Assembly (NCBI RefSeq): GCF_900070355.1
Contig: NZ_LN849456.1
Coordinates: forward strand, 2,046,001 to 2,110,000
Length of the DNA stretch: 64,000 nt
Origin: Devriesea agamarum
GTDB lineage: Bacteria; Actinomycetota; Actinomycetes; Actinomycetales; Dermabacteraceae
Reading direction: 5' to 3'
Shown here: one piece after another, positions 40,101-48,346 of the stretch
How positions within the stretch are numbered: the first letter of the stretch is position 1
How the letters are laid out: each line of letters begins with the position of its first letter
Program-made: the position numbers and the translations under genes
The notes under the pieces: generated by a model
What the model was told of the DNA's origin: nothing
Databases searched by the model: none
What the model saw: only the letters and a program-made list of their open reading frames with translations

Positions 40101-41954
40101 ATAGCCCGAGGGTATGTCGGTCAAAGCGGCCTGACGGCCTCCCGATTCGTGGCGAACCCATTCGATGGACCTGGTCAGCGGCTATATCGCACCGGAGACG
40201 TCGTGCACCGTACGGCAGATGGCGGCATCGAATACCGTGGGCGCGGCGATGACCAAGTCAAGATCCGGGGATATCGGATTGAACTGTCGGAGATTGAATC
40301 GGTGGCACACATGCATCCCCGGGTGGCGCAGGCAGCGGCTTCGATTCGACGCAGTCCGACCGGCGCCGAGGCGCTATGCCTGCATCTGGTGCCGGTGGCG
40401 GATGAGCTGATCGCGGATGAACCTGGCGGCGATGAGTACGTCACGGATGCGCTGTTACCTATGGCGGGTGAGCCGGTATCGGTATCGGATGAGGAAAAGC
40501 CGGGCGATGGAATATCGGACGAGGCCCTGCTAGAGGATGTGCGGACCTGGTTGACCAAGACTCTGCCGGGATACGCCGTGCCGCGCCTGCTCTCGGTGGT
40601 CGCCGCGATTCCTCTGACGGCCAACGGAAAAATCGACCGCAAGGCCCTACCCGAACCGCCCTCGATGGCCTCCGGCGATGCGCCGATAGGCGAGGGAGAA
40701 ATCACTGTGGCCAGGATATTTTCCGAGATTCTGGGTGTTGAGAACGTGGGTCGGGACGACAGTTTCTTCGAGCTGGGCGGACACTCTCTGCTGGCGATGC
40801 GGGTGGCAGCGCGCCTCGCCGAGGAGCTGGGGGCGCCGGTTCCCGTCGGCACGGTGATGGTGCATCCGACAGTCGCCGGGCTCGCCGCAGCATTGGCGGC
40901 GCCCGCGCGTGCCGGAGCTCTGGCTCACGCTGTGCATCCCGGTGGGCACGCCGCCCCCATTGACGCGGCCCCATCCGGCACGGGCACATCTGACACGAAC
41001 ACATCTGGCACGGGCACATCTGGCGCGGCCCAAACTGATCTGACCCGATCCGCCGCGACATCCGCCGCTCCATCCGCCGCTCCATCCGCTGCACCCGCAT
41101 CCGCCGGTTCCGATGAAAGTTCAGCCCACAGTGCGGGGCTTGCCCCCGTGCTCACACTGCGCGAACCCGGAGCACAGCCCCCGCTCTTTTGCGTGCACTC
41201 GGCGGGGGGCTTTGCCTGGCAGTTCTCTCCGCTGGTCACGATCATGCCCGGCCAGGTGGGAGTGATCGGCCTGCAAGCTCCGTTGCTGTCAGGCAGCGCC
41301 AGCACGGCGCAATCTGTCGACGACTTGGCGAGTGAGTACCTCACGCGGATCCGCGCCGTGCAGCCGCATGGACCCTACCGTATGCTGGGGTATTCCTTCG
41401 GCGGGAACGTCGCCCATGCGATGGCGGCGCAGCTGACCGCGTCGGGGGAGAGGGTTGAGCTCTTGGCTCTGCTGGACCCCGCTCCGCTGTATGGGCCGGG
41501 CGGGCAGGCTAGTTCCCGTGGCGAAGGGACGGACGGTGAACGGTCGGACAGCGAAGGCCTGGATAACGGGTGCCTAGATAGCGATGGTCGAGACGACGAC
41601 ACTGACGATCGCGAGCTGTCGACCGAGAATCAGGACACTGACCTGCGCGAAGCAATTCGCTATGCCCGGAGCATCCCAGCTCTTGCCGACCAGGAGACGG
41701 CTCAGCTGGTCGTCAAAAGCCATGCCTGGGCATCAGATCTCATGGCCCGTTCGATTTCCCCAACCACCTCGGTGCCGACCCTGCTGGTGCTCGCGGCCCG
41801 CGAAAATCCCGACCCGGAAGCCTGGGGCGCTTTGCTGGGCGATGACCTCCAGGTGATGTCGCTAGACACCGATCATTTCGATCTGGTCGCCCCGTCGTCC
41901 TGGGAGAGGATCGGAGGGGTGCTCACGCCCCGGCTCCGCGGAGAGGTCTCATGA
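34110..41954 (+). CDS. NRPS, C-A-PCP-C-A-PCP-TE (two modules and release)
   Basis: Final synthetase of the right line, 2614 residues. Domains: C4 ([11 protein letters not shown] near 32, HHLVLDG near 172), A4 ([11 protein letters not shown] near 662), PCP4 (GLDSISA near 1103), C5 ([11 protein letters not shown] near 1187, HHILTDG near 1320), A5 ([11 protein letters not shown] near 1799), PCP5 (GGHSLLA near 2222), and TE with GYSFGG near 2427, Asp in LDPAPLYG and His in DTDHFDLV. The A4 pocket reads DVWHISLIDK (serine). A5 reads DMENLGLINK, the code reported for N5-hydroxyornithine in coelichelin synthetase, which fits the monooxygenase in the same operon. The TE carries a long Asp/Ser/Glu-rich insert between the active-site Asp and His. 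Coupled by ATGA at both ends. Confidence 0.95.
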   Translation: MSTHAAAPSAQANSVTEARTAGVTPSVIDVWPLTPLQNGLLFHSLWEQESGHTSSYLLQCAVEIEGEGLEPAIEQALSDTLDAHENLRAGFYPEGEEGPVQFIVDSAQVPLTVLDLSAANAAPRGQAPSHSEVARIAADQWERGFDLARPPLLRACWLRLAPARSVLLLTAHHLVLDGWSIPLLLQDILDRASGNIPPEASATYLDYLDVVMPEDDAERTSRHTDAVCDTLAGLPGPTLLAPQQIAAGVALDCPVEHRRISLPIGRKLRQCARELGVTPAAILSASWGIALGRLTNESDVVLGLTVSGRSIDLSGADRIIGLLGNTLPLRISAAPGDSRADVLRQAHRRYGVLADAQSADLGQVQTRLGHGTLFDALLVVENYPGDISQWQSTDGAVRVTGTWAHDATHYPVSLLATLGEDLVLELSVRTDVPGGIDGVSTVLQAVLNAVLDAPTSTVAAITFPAADASEVLDGGPAPEDNLDDLLDQVLNRHADDVAVVQGDNAITTAQLHAQAQCLMDDISAAPGRGVVGILSPREITLVAGVLAALRTKRPFLALDPTTPLDRLRAMLKDAGADTLIVSAGQEWVARQLGFVPGTSRVWRMTGQQSSVPTDERRLAVQRHSVNQANTHTDRGAAAVGHQIGGGQFSVEGQEDAAYLVFTSGTTGRPKGCVNTRRGLTVRLAWMRDRFGIGADDVILHKTPLSFDVSVWELVLPLVTGARLVLAPDGAHSDPDRLDALIAREGVTTVHFVPSMLGAYLDLVPAPSWNSVRRIICSGEQLPAALAAQASSVAASPVHNLYGPAEAAIDVTACEDIARVDQGDQYRQGDQGNIGAQAGQNEVERFEKVDQRAGSAVSVSRAVAPIGSAVPGTILRVLDSALRPVGVGGVGELYLGGCQLAQGYTAQPGLTALRFIADPQGSGMRLYRTGDIVELAPDGLIYRGRSDDQVKIRGMRVEPAETRAALDALPEVAQAAVLVDPQAGPALVALVCLSGPERSQSPVSHEVTQLLDRVHNALSSTLSEAQRPAAIVPVTSLPVTANGKLDQREALRLVHEARLSARAQSTPHAEAGVATDPRALRLMEIARAVLGRDVGGDQDLFAAGLDSISAIQFAALARRSGLSLSLSAIFEHRTPKALATVSGEIGSEDPSDVDTVAGQSATLSLVSLSETDTRVLDQVVPHRETVSPLGPLQEGLFLHTQLGGDALDVYVVQHRLTLRTEVNVDALRRAGDALLRRHPSLRAGFVGEGMQAPVAFTIPAVPMPVAEYDLTDMAFNDQEAWLEQLTEQQVTDGFNLAKPPLIRIVAVRRGPEHWLISIVHHHILTDGWAQTILLDDLFQLYDLALHSSGTVTDADLPPTADYTEYLRWVAAQDRESSLEIWRRELSGLDTPTLVRPESVVKPPVLSDTVSQRLDRDLTGKLTELARRSSVTLSTVLSYAWAHVLRGLTGQDDVVFGTTVSGRPAEIDGVDRMVGLLMNTVPVRVQIHPGHDISQQLREHLASQGRVMPAHHIGLGYVQQAVGHPVLFDTLYVFRNLPVDEQEQSAVFARHRITEADAYDGTHYSLAMTVNPGAELEVALAYRPDVVETPTAAIYLTRYLETLRALVGPDRPVGAIQNAVDNEKSLVDRVNEEATRVAPEDRHDDGGTRTVADLLMDAATRTPDRTALVGRDLSGSEQARWTFAQLAQRVDELAALILRRVSGPEAVVALALPRTVEHVAAIFAVLRAGCAYLPIDLSLPTERQRDMARRAGAELVLVPPGSFGIEGFGSLDVTAVPEVPSVNFAPPAVRPDQLAYTIFTSGSTGQPKGVAVPHRGLVTMYDNHLDAIFHPAIHRAGRSPLRIAHTVSFSFDMSWEELFWLLDGHEVHVVDEDSRLDVPALVEHYAHTGIDVVNVTPSYAQELIRAGLLDKRPPVLVLLGGEAIPAKLWTLLREHPDLMAYDLYGPTEFTINALGVDLSSSDTPCLGRPILDAKAYVLDSSLREVPPGGTGELYLGGAGIARGYVGQSGLTASRFVANPFDGPGQRLYRTGDVVHRTADGGIEYRGRGDDQVKIRGYRIELSEIESVAHMHPRVAQAAASIRRSPTGAEALCLHLVPVADELIADEPGGDEYVTDALLPMAGEPVSVSDEEKPGDGISDEALLEDVRTWLTKTLPGYAVPRLLSVVAAIPLTANGKIDRKALPEPPSMASGDAPIGEGEITVARIFSEILGVENVGRDDSFFELGGHSLLAMRVAARLAEELGAPVPVGTVMVHPTVAGLAAALAAPARAGALAHAVHPGGHAAPIDAAPSGTGTSDTNTSGTGTSGAAQTDLTRSAATSAAPSAAPSAAPASAGSDESSAHSAGLAPVLTLREPGAQPPLFCVHSAGGFAWQFSPLVTIMPGQVGVIGLQAPLLSGSASTAQSVDDLASEYLTRIRAVQPHGPYRMLGYSFGGNVAHAMAAQLTASGERVELLALLDPAPLYGPGGQASSRGEGTDGERSDSEGLDNGCLDSDGRDDDTDDRELSTENQDTDLREAIRYARSIPALADQETAQLVVKSHAWASDLMARSISPTTSVPTLLVLAARENPDPEAWGALLGDDLQVMSLDTDHFDLVAPSSWERIGGVLTPRLRGEVS
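40977..41100. repeat. 15-bp and 12-bp in-frame repeats in PCP5-TE linker
   Basis: Units GGCACGGGCACATCT (15 bp) are followed by GCCGCTCCATCC (12 bp). They encode a Gly/Thr/Ser then Ala/Pro/Ser-rich linker before the thioesterase. Confidence 0.85.
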
Positions 41955-43831
41955 CCGCGCAGGCCAGCGCGGAGCCTGCACCGACGGTTCCCCGTCCGCG
42001 TTTGCGCTGGCCACCCCAAAAACAGCAGGCGGCGCGGGTACGGAGATTGCTGTACGAAGTCGCACTCGGCGTCCGGGGTGATTTGGCAGTGGCGGTCCTC
42101 GGTTCGCTCCTGCGTCAGAGTGGGTTCCTCGCCGCGCCCTTCCTGCTCAGTCGGGCCATTGACGACGGGGTAAAACCCGGTAACCCAGCTGCCACCGCCT
42201 GGTGGTGCGGTGCGATTGCGCTAGCTGCGGTGGCCCAATACCTCGGACTGTGCGTGTGGGAATACTTCGGTAACCGGGCGGATGCGCGGGCAGGAGTGGC
42301 GCTGCGCACGCGGCTGCGCACCAGTGTGCTGAGTTCCGGCGCATCCTCGCAGGCGGTGGGCACCGGGGATCTGGTGGTGCGTGCCGGACGCGACGTGGAT
42401 GCGGTTCGGGTGTGGGTGCATGGCCTGCCGACGTGGGCTGTGATTGTCATGACCGTGCTTGTGTTGGTGCCGGGATTTGCCGCGCTCGACCCATGGTTAC
42501 TGATGGTTGCCGCGGGAACTGTGCCGTGTCTAGTGGCTCTGTCACTGCTATACCCTCGCCGTTTTGAACGGGCCAGCGGCCATGCGGCGGCGGCCCACGG
42601 GATGCGAGCAAACGTGGTGGACCAGATTGTGCGTGCCGGTTTGCCCTTGCGCGGTATCGGAGCGCAGGACGTCATCCTGGATCGGCATCGGGAGGCCTCC
42701 GAGGATCTGGCGCAGCGCACGGTGCGCGCTTCCGGGGTGTTGGCCCGGTGGACAGCACTCGGTGAAGGAGTACCGGCTATCGCCACGGCGGTTGGCGTGC
42801 TGGTGGGAGCTCTCGCAGCCTTAGAGGGTCGACTGAGTATTGGCAATTTGGTGACCTTCACCGGGTGGATGGCGACGGTGGGTATCGCGGTGCAGGTCGG
42901 GCTGATGCGATGGACCCAGGGGGTGGATGCGAAAGTCGGTGCGACCCGATTGCTCGCGGTGATTGGCCCTCGGTCGGAGAGGCTGGAACGGTCTGCGCCA
43001 GATCACCGCTCGGATCCTGAAGACGTGGCAAGTACCGGGGTCGGGAGTCCAGCCAAGGCCCGGGGTGGGGTTCGGGCCAGGATTCGGGATGATGCCAATT
43101 CCGGGACCAGAGCCCGGGTTGAAGCCAGGCTCACCTCCCAGAGCGAGATGGGCGGGGAGCCCATCAAGTTACAGGTCTGCGATTTGGTTACGATCCCCGG
43201 GGCTGACCCGATAAATCTCGACCTCACAGCGGGCTGTTTAGTGGTGGTGACGGGGCCGGTAGCGAGCGGGAAATCGGTTCTCTTGCGGGTGCTGGCCGGT
43301 GACCAACAGCCACATGCCGGGCACGTATTGGTCGATGGCGTGCCGATCCACCGCGCCCGATCCGCTAGCGGACCTGAGGCCACTGGTATCCAGGTCGTCG
43401 AACAGCGTCCGCTTGCGCTCACCGGCACAGTGCGCGACAACCTTGCGCTCGGCTGCGCCACCGGCGATTGTCAGGCGGACGACGCCCGCTACCGGGAGGC
43501 GTTACATACGGTCGGATTGGACACTGAACTATCGAGCCGTGCCGCCCGTGATGTGCTGGATCTAGACCTCGGCGAGGGCGGCGGAGAACTGTCTGGAGGT
43601 CAGCGGCAGCGTCTAGCCGTCGCCCGGGCGTTGGTCGCTGACCCCCGACTCGTGCTGCTGGATGACGTGACCTCGGCGGTGGATCCACACACTGCATCGC
43701 GCCTGGTTACCGCGATGCGAAAGGTATCTCGAACATCCATTGTGGTGGCGTCGGGACACAATCCGTTTCTGCTGCGCGAGGCAGACCTCGTGATCGATCT
43801 CGGCGCATCAGCACCGGAGGTGACACCTTAG
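41951..43831 (+). CDS. ABC exporter half-transporter, degenerate-site subunit
   Basis: Membrane-ATPase fusion of 626 residues, probably one half of a heterodimeric siderophore exporter, although IrtAB-like import is possible. About six helices in the first 330 residues precede a nucleotide-binding domain with Walker A GPVASGKS near 435, an intact signature [10 protein letters not shown] near 547, and Walker [12 protein letters not shown] near 567. The usual catalytic Glu after the Walker B Asp is Asp. A low-complexity linker of about 50 residues joins the two domains. It overlaps the NRPS stop (ATGA), and the partner gene begins two bases after its own stop. Confidence 0.92.
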   Translation: MTAQASAEPAPTVPRPRLRWPPQKQQAARVRRLLYEVALGVRGDLAVAVLGSLLRQSGFLAAPFLLSRAIDDGVKPGNPAATAWWCGAIALAAVAQYLGLCVWEYFGNRADARAGVALRTRLRTSVLSSGASSQAVGTGDLVVRAGRDVDAVRVWVHGLPTWAVIVMTVLVLVPGFAALDPWLLMVAAGTVPCLVALSLLYPRRFERASGHAAAAHGMRANVVDQIVRAGLPLRGIGAQDVILDRHREASEDLAQRTVRASGVLARWTALGEGVPAIATAVGVLVGALAALEGRLSIGNLVTFTGWMATVGIAVQVGLMRWTQGVDAKVGATRLLAVIGPRSERLERSAPDHRSDPEDVASTGVGSPAKARGGVRARIRDDANSGTRARVEARLTSQSEMGGEPIKLQVCDLVTIPGADPINLDLTAGCLVVVTGPVASGKSVLLRVLAGDQQPHAGHVLVDGVPIHRARSASGPEATGIQVVEQRPLALTGTVRDNLALGCATGDCQADDARYREALHTVGLDTELSSRAARDVLDLDLGEGGGELSGGQRQRLAVARALVADPRLVLLDDVTSAVDPHTASRLVTAMRKVSRTSIVVASGHNPFLLREADLVIDLGASAPEVTP

Positions 43832-43833
43832 TT

Positions 43834-45822
43834 ATGACAAACTCTGATGCGACAGATCTCAAGACCGCGCAGGTCACCACACTGGCGGATAATCCGTCAC
43901 GGCGCGGGGTGGCCCGGGCTGCGTGGCGATTTGCCAAACCCCACGGTTTTTTGATTGCGGGGGCAGTAGCGCTCGCTGTGCTGGGGAGTTTCGCTGCGAC
44001 CTTGCCGTCGGTGGTGGTTGGACGCCTCACCGATGCTCTCCTAGACGGAGACCGGCAGCGGGTGGTGATGTTCGGGGTGATCGGGGTTGCCCTGGCACTC
44101 GGGCAGGTGGTGCTGTCGGCACTCAGCCGGGCGCAGCTTGCTGCGTCGGGTGAGTATCTGGTGCGCGATGTCCGAGACACGGTCGCGCACCGGCTCGCGA
44201 CGGTGTCGTTGCGCTTTATTGAGCGTCACCGCACAGGTGAGCTCTTGCAACGCTCCACAGCGGAGGTGTCGGCGCTGTCGGCATTTGTACGCGAGTCTTT
44301 GGCAGGGTTGGTTGTCACGGTTGCGACCGTGGTGCTGTTCGTGATCGTGCTGGCCACCCAGTCGTGGATCCTGGTGGTTGTTCTGCTGGGCGTGTTTCTT
44401 CCGCCTTCGCTCTATGTGATGCATCGGTTCCGTTCGCAAGCGGCTACCGCTTTTGGTGCGGAGGCACAGGCGGAAGCCCAGGTAGCTGCGGATTTAGCTG
44501 AGAGTTTTCGGGTGCGCTCTTTGCTCGCCTCAGCCCCCGAGATCACTCGTGAGCGCCACGCGAACCGGGCAGCGCAGCTGAACCAGGATGCGGTGTCGGC
44601 GCAGCTACGGACGGTGAGGCTCGCCCGGTGGGTGGGTGCCACCACCGTGATTGAGGGCCTGACGATGGTGGTTCTGATCGCTGTCGGGTCCTACCTGGTA
44701 GCGCAGGGCATGGTGACCGTGGGCGTGGTGGTCACATTTGTGCTGGCCAGCGTCACGCTTTTCGCGGGGTTCTCGGATCTGGTCACGCTGGTCGGCCACA
44801 TCGAAGAAGTCTTAACGGGTGCGGCTCGGGTGCACGAGCTCATTGAGGCGAGCACCAATGGGTCCGACCGGCGCCAGCAGGAAGGCGGGGGCCGGGCATC
44901 GTCGCGAGATCGAGGCCGAGGTCGAGGTCGAGGCCGGGGTGCGGTGCGAGGTGTAGGCCGGACTGTGGCCCGAAATCCGGGCCGGGAGGCTATGCGAGCT
45001 GCGGGCCAAGTGGCAACGCGAGATACGGACCGGGGCGCGGTGCGAGATGAGGGCCAAGGTGCCGTGCCGGATGTGGACCGGGTTACCGCGTCGCGCACAC
45101 CCGATGTTGACGAGGCGGGTACGCCCGCCGTTGAACTCGACCGCGTGTGGTTCGGGTACGACACCGAACCGGTGCTGCGCGGACTGTCGCTCAGCATCGC
45201 TGCCGGTGCGAGATGCGGGCTATCGGGCCCGTCCGGCGCCGGAAAATCGACCATCGCTACGCTGATCGCCGGGCTTTATGAGCCGCAGGCGGGTCGGGTG
45301 CGCTGCTGCGGCATCGACCTGTCAACGCTCACCCCGCACGAGCGGGCCCAGTTGGTGTCGTTTGTTCCTCAGGAAGTGATTCTCGGGCCGGGCACCTTGG
45401 CCGATGAGCTGAGACTGGCTGCACCGCAGGCCGATGACGACACATTGCGCGAGGCTTGCGCTGTGCTCGGACTTAAATCCTGGCTCACGAGTCTCCCCGA
45501 TGGCCTGCTCACCCCGGTGGGTGCCGGATCAGTGCTGAGTGCGGGGGAACGGCAGCTGGTGGGTCTTATCCGGGTGGTGCTTCGCGGCAGCCCCGTCATT
45601 GTGCTCGATGAGGCCACCTCAGACATTGACCCGGCGGTGGCTGAACTGGTGGAAACCGCGCTCGATCAACTGGCGGCTTCGCGCACAGTGATCGTGGTGG
45701 CTCATCGAGAGAGCACTCTCGACCGGCTCAGCACGGTGTATCGAATCGAAAACGGCACAGTTGCGGCATACGCTAACCGAATGGATGATCGGACCGGCAA
45801 CCGTGACGGGCTCATGTCATGA
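43834..45822 (+). CDS. ABC exporter half-transporter, catalytic-site subunit
   Basis: Partner of the preceding half-transporter, 662 residues: six helices, then a nucleotide-binding domain. Walker A GPSGAGKS is near 465 and Walker B VIVLDEATSDID near 589 keeps the catalytic Glu. The signature is changed to LSAGERQLVG near 567. With the partner's LSGGQ this builds one competent and one degenerate ATP site, the pattern of asymmetric exporters such as TM287/288. Residues about 350-425 are an Arg/Gly/Ala repeat linker (44911-45075) not seen in usual exporters. The stop overlaps an ATG (ATGA) of a different, short frame. Confidence 0.92.
   Translation: MTNSDATDLKTAQVTTLADNPSRRGVARAAWRFAKPHGFLIAGAVALAVLGSFAATLPSVVVGRLTDALLDGDRQRVVMFGVIGVALALGQVVLSALSRAQLAASGEYLVRDVRDTVAHRLATVSLRFIERHRTGELLQRSTAEVSALSAFVRESLAGLVVTVATVVLFVIVLATQSWILVVVLLGVFLPPSLYVMHRFRSQAATAFGAEAQAEAQVAADLAESFRVRSLLASAPEITRERHANRAAQLNQDAVSAQLRTVRLARWVGATTVIEGLTMVVLIAVGSYLVAQGMVTVGVVVTFVLASVTLFAGFSDLVTLVGHIEEVLTGAARVHELIEASTNGSDRRQQEGGGRASSRDRGRGRGRGRGAVRGVGRTVARNPGREAMRAAGQVATRDTDRGAVRDEGQGAVPDVDRVTASRTPDVDEAGTPAVELDRVWFGYDTEPVLRGLSLSIAAGARCGLSGPSGAGKSTIATLIAGLYEPQAGRVRCCGIDLSTLTPHERAQLVSFVPQEVILGPGTLADELRLAAPQADDDTLREACAVLGLKSWLTSLPDGLLTPVGAGSVLSAGERQLVGLIRVVLRGSPVIVLDEATSDIDPAVAELVETALDQLAASRTVIVVAHRESTLDRLSTVYRIENGTVAAYANRMDDRTGNRDGLMS
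44911..45075. repeat. Arg/Gly-rich in-frame repeats in ABC exporter linker
   Basis: A 6-bp GAGGTC/GAGGCC run at 44911-44937 is followed by a more degenerate repeat with TGCGAG and GGGCC cores. It encodes the basic linker between membrane and ATPase domains. Confidence 0.7.
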
Positions 45823-46084
45823 GGATGCCGTTCTCCGAAGACCTTGCGTCCGCGCAGGTGAGGATCTTGCGTCAGACGGTCCAGCTCCCCGATCCGAGAA
45901 CTATTCCTGGTCTGGGAACCGATGCCGCCGTCCACGCGGGTGGGGGAGCATTGAGGGTGTCCGGATGGCTGAAGCCTGCCGGACCGGCGGAGGAGTCGAC
46001 GCGATTGCAGCAGGGGCGGTAGGTCGTTCGGTCGAGACGGGGGCGGTAAGTAGCTCGGTCGCGGCGCGGGCGAGTTGGGGGGCG

Positions 46085-46759
46085 ATGCCGGGCAGTTTTG
46101 TCACGGTCACTATTGCGATAGCCGACGGATTATTGTCGGCGAGCCCGCCCGCCTGGCTACGTCTTCTGCCCGACGACCTACGTCGAATGCGGGCATACCG
46201 CCGCGAGGAGGATGTGCGGCGCTTCGTCACCGGTCGGGCTCTGGTCGCCTGCATGGCACGCCAAATACTCGGCGATTCGGCTCATGACCTGCGGTTTAGT
46301 CGTTTGGTTGACGAGGTAGGAGAGCGGAAACCTCGGTTCGCCTGGACATCGGATCCCGCGGGTCCACCGGATCTACCCGAGGTATCGATATCGCACAGCG
46401 GGCACTTAGTGGTGGTCGCTTTTGCGATGGGGTTCGAGGTGGGGGTGGACGTTGAAATGCACAAGTCTTTTTCCCTGCCTTTTACTGGCGCAGAGGACCC
46501 GGTGATGCGCATTGTGCTGACCCCGCAGGAACGAGCACGGCTGCATTCTCGAGGGGATGCCGCAGAGGCGTTTACGGCCAAAGAAGCAGTGTTGAAAGCG
46601 GTTGGCTGGGGTCTCGCGATTGACCCGCTGCTGGTCGAAATTATCGACAATCGCGTTACGCGTTTCGACGCACCACAGGCACGGGCGGTCTCTATTGCCC
46701 CGTTAATTGTTCCCGGCGAGGCTTCGGCGCATGTGGCGATTGCGCCGTTGGAGGCGTAG
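46085..46759 (+). CDS. Sfp-type 4'-phosphopantetheinyl transferase
   Basis: Adds the phosphopantetheine arm to carrier domains of the NRPSs and the aryl carrier protein. Motifs are in order: VSISHSG near residue 100, GVDVE near 119 (Mg binding), FTAKEAVLKAVGWGL near 162. I chose ATG 46085, preceded by a G-run. It gives 224 residues and aligns from its start with Sfp, whereas the open frame extends back to 45761 through sequence that does not look like this family. The 262 bases between the exporter stop and this start hold a coupled 67-codon ORF (45819-46022) in another frame and a degenerate repeat of about 28 bp (46013-46070). Last gene of the plus-strand siderophore operon. Confidence 0.9.
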   Translation: MPGSFVTVTIAIADGLLSASPPAWLRLLPDDLRRMRAYRREEDVRRFVTGRALVACMARQILGDSAHDLRFSRLVDEVGERKPRFAWTSDPAGPPDLPEVSISHSGHLVVVAFAMGFEVGVDVEMHKSFSLPFTGAEDPVMRIVLTPQERARLHSRGDAAEAFTAKEAVLKAVGWGLAIDPLLVEIIDNRVTRFDAPQARAVSIAPLIVPGEASAHVAIAPLEA

Positions 46760-46950
46760 GGCTGGCTTCTGCGAAGATAGCTTGCACAATCCGTGGGGTG
46801 GTGTGGTCTCCCTTCGTAGTCTCCATGTGCAATATTTTGTGACGAGTCCAAGCGGTTCCATCTGATTGGACGTATCTTCAAATGTGTGCCGAGGTTGGCT
46901 TTCAATGATCGATGCCAAGGTGTGGATGTTCGTACGCTAGGAGCCAGTGG

Positions 46951-47020
46951 TCTGCTTACTGTGCCTCGTACTAAAGATCATGAAAATAATTCCTAAAAAT
47001 ACGTTCGGCTGGTAAGCAGA
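46951..47020. repeat. 9-bp inverted repeat, wide loop
   Basis: TCTGCTTAC (46951-46959) and GTAAGCAGA (47012-47020) are perfect complements separated by 52 bases, between the convergent phosphopantetheinyl transferase and XRE genes. It could be a weak structure or chance. Confidence 0.3.
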
Positions 47021-47022
47021 TT

Positions 47023-47340
47023 TCAGTCTTTAATCCGGATCTCTAATACTCCGCCGACAGCTTGGGCAATGCGTACAAGCATTACCCCTCCGGGTACCTG
47101 CGCACCATTTTCGATAGCTGAGATGACGTTTTGGCGAGTGCCTGCACGTCGGGCGAGCTCAGTTTGCGTGAGACCTGCATTTATGCGGGCCTTATAGACC
47201 ATTTCAACAATATGTAGTCGCGCTTCCGCGATGGTGGTGGCTTCCGCGTATCTGGCGTGTTCTTCGTCGCTCATCGTGGCCAATTTTTCAGCCCTGGCCT
47301 GTTCCCAGGAAACGGTTTCTAATTTTGTCATCGAGGTCAT
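47023..47340 (-). CDS. XRE-family helix-turn-helix regulator (antitoxin-like)
   Basis: Small DNA-binding protein of 106 residues. The C-terminal half is a Cro/CI-type HTH: KARINAGLTQTELARRAGTRQNVISAIENG, then IAQAVGGVLEIRI. The N-terminal part, rich in Glu/Ala, resembles antitoxins of HigA/RelB-like pairs. I chose ATG 47340, with AGGA nine bases upstream; the open frame extends to 47382. No toxin ORF is recognisable next to it, so it may act alone. It lies in a stretch of lower GC than its neighbours. Ahead of the gene, CTATAC occurs twice two bases apart, which could be a promoter or autoregulatory site. Confidence 0.8.
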   Translation of the reverse strand: MTSMTKLETVSWEQARAEKLATMSDEEHARYAEATTIAEARLHIVEMVYKARINAGLTQTELARRAGTRQNVISAIENGAQVPGGVMLVRIAQAVGGVLEIRIKD

Positions 47341-47856
47341 TCGGAGTAGTCCTGCCTGAGTATAGTGGTATAGTCGTCCCACCTCGTGAGAGCTTGGTTA
47401 TCATGGCGATGACAGAAGCTTATTCCCGTGAAAGCGTGTGTGAACCGGGTTTAGGGAATTTGTTGACTAGATGTTTGGCGGGTCACGATTCCACTCGACG
47501 CCTTAGACACATAAATGATCATGGTGGTGTGCGTAGAGTCGGCGATGCGAGGCGGCCCCGTCGTGCTTCCCATGGTCGGTTATGTATCCAGGAGGGCTTT
47601 TGTGCTGTTGCATGCCACCTGGTTATCCTCCTGTAGGTCTTTTGCGCTTGCCGGTGTCGGCGTAGGTAGCTGAAGGTGCCTCTGGGCCATTAATGGTGGG
47701 GCGGGAAGCCATGCCCGTCCTAGTGGCCAGAACCCTCGACGATCAAGGCCGCTCACAAAGTAGCGGCGTAGACCGGTGTGCGGGACATATGGGGAAAACG
47801 GGAAGGGTAGGGGCTGCCAGTATTTAGTTATTGGAAACAAGATGTCGTGGGCGGGC

Positions 47857-47904
47857 GGCGACTGGAAGCCCTGGCGACTGAAAACCCGGGTGACTGAAAC
47901 CCTT
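47857..47904. repeat. Three 16-bp tandem repeats
   Basis: Three adjacent units, GGCGACTGGAAGCCCT, GGCGACTGAAAACCCG and GGTGACTGAAACCCTT. The period is not a multiple of three, consistent with non-coding DNA. Confidence 0.75.
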
Positions 47905-48115
47905 GGGAAACGGCACTACCACGGAACCGTTTGAGCTTCCCACTTCTCCACTTCATCACCCTCGGTTCAATCGAAATTCGGGAGTCGCACTCCTAGAGAA
48001 ACACCTTAGAAACGCCCGGAGCTCCATCCTCCTTGCCGCTAACCCCGAGCCAACCACTATGTCCAGACAAAGTTCACGCCTCGGTAACTGCGATTATGTC
48101 AAGCCTTGGCAGGTG

Positions 48116-48152
48116 CCGAACACGTGTTTAGGATGCAGATCCGAACACGTGT
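48116..48152. promoter_or_regulatory. Twin CCGAACACGTGT sites upstream of PTS operon
   Basis: The 12-mer CCGAACACGTGT occurs at 48116-48127 and 48141-48152, each containing the palindrome ACACGTGT, 25 bases apart. They lie just before a possible -10 (TATAAA near 48190), which suits an operator for a sugar-responsive repressor or activator. Confidence 0.55.
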
Positions 48153-48276
48153 GCAGGGCGAATGTGCAGGGCGCTTTGGCTATCATGTTATAAAGCGCAC
48201 ATCCACTAATTTTAGGTGCGCGGTCCCACGGGAATGGCCTCACACTAGGTGCGGACCCGATTGCCGTGGGTTCACG

Positions 48277-48318
48277 GGATGGGTTGGACATACGCCTCTG
48301 GCAGGGTCGCACCCATCC
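48277..48318. promoter_or_regulatory. Leader hairpin before PTS gene
   Basis: GGATGGGT (48277-48284) pairs with ACCCATCC (48311-48318) in the probable 5' leader. No U-run follows, so it is not a simple terminator. An antiterminator target or RNA structure is possible. Confidence 0.3.
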
Positions 48319-48346
48319 TCTTTGTCGCTGAAGAGGAGGGACGCTG

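Larger units (their letters stand above)
47341..48346. other. Intergenic region without a convincing gene
   Basis: About 1 kb between the XRE gene and the PTS operon. Short ORFs occur but none shows a recognisable family, a good ribosome site or neighbour-like composition. The stretch holds the XRE promoter at the left, a 16-bp tandem repeat, and the PTS promoter with two palindromes at the right. It may contain decayed genes. Confidence 0.6.

Noticed and set aside
47580-47840. 86-codon minus-strand ORF
   Set aside because: Low-complexity composition, no homologous motif, no start signal; probably random.
47857-47904. CRISPR array or plasmid iterons
   Set aside because: Only three adjacent 16-bp units without spacers, and no cas or rep gene nearby.
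47903-48193. 96-codon plus-strand ORF
   Set aside because: No recognisable family or ribosome site, and it overlaps the PTS palindromes and probable promoter.
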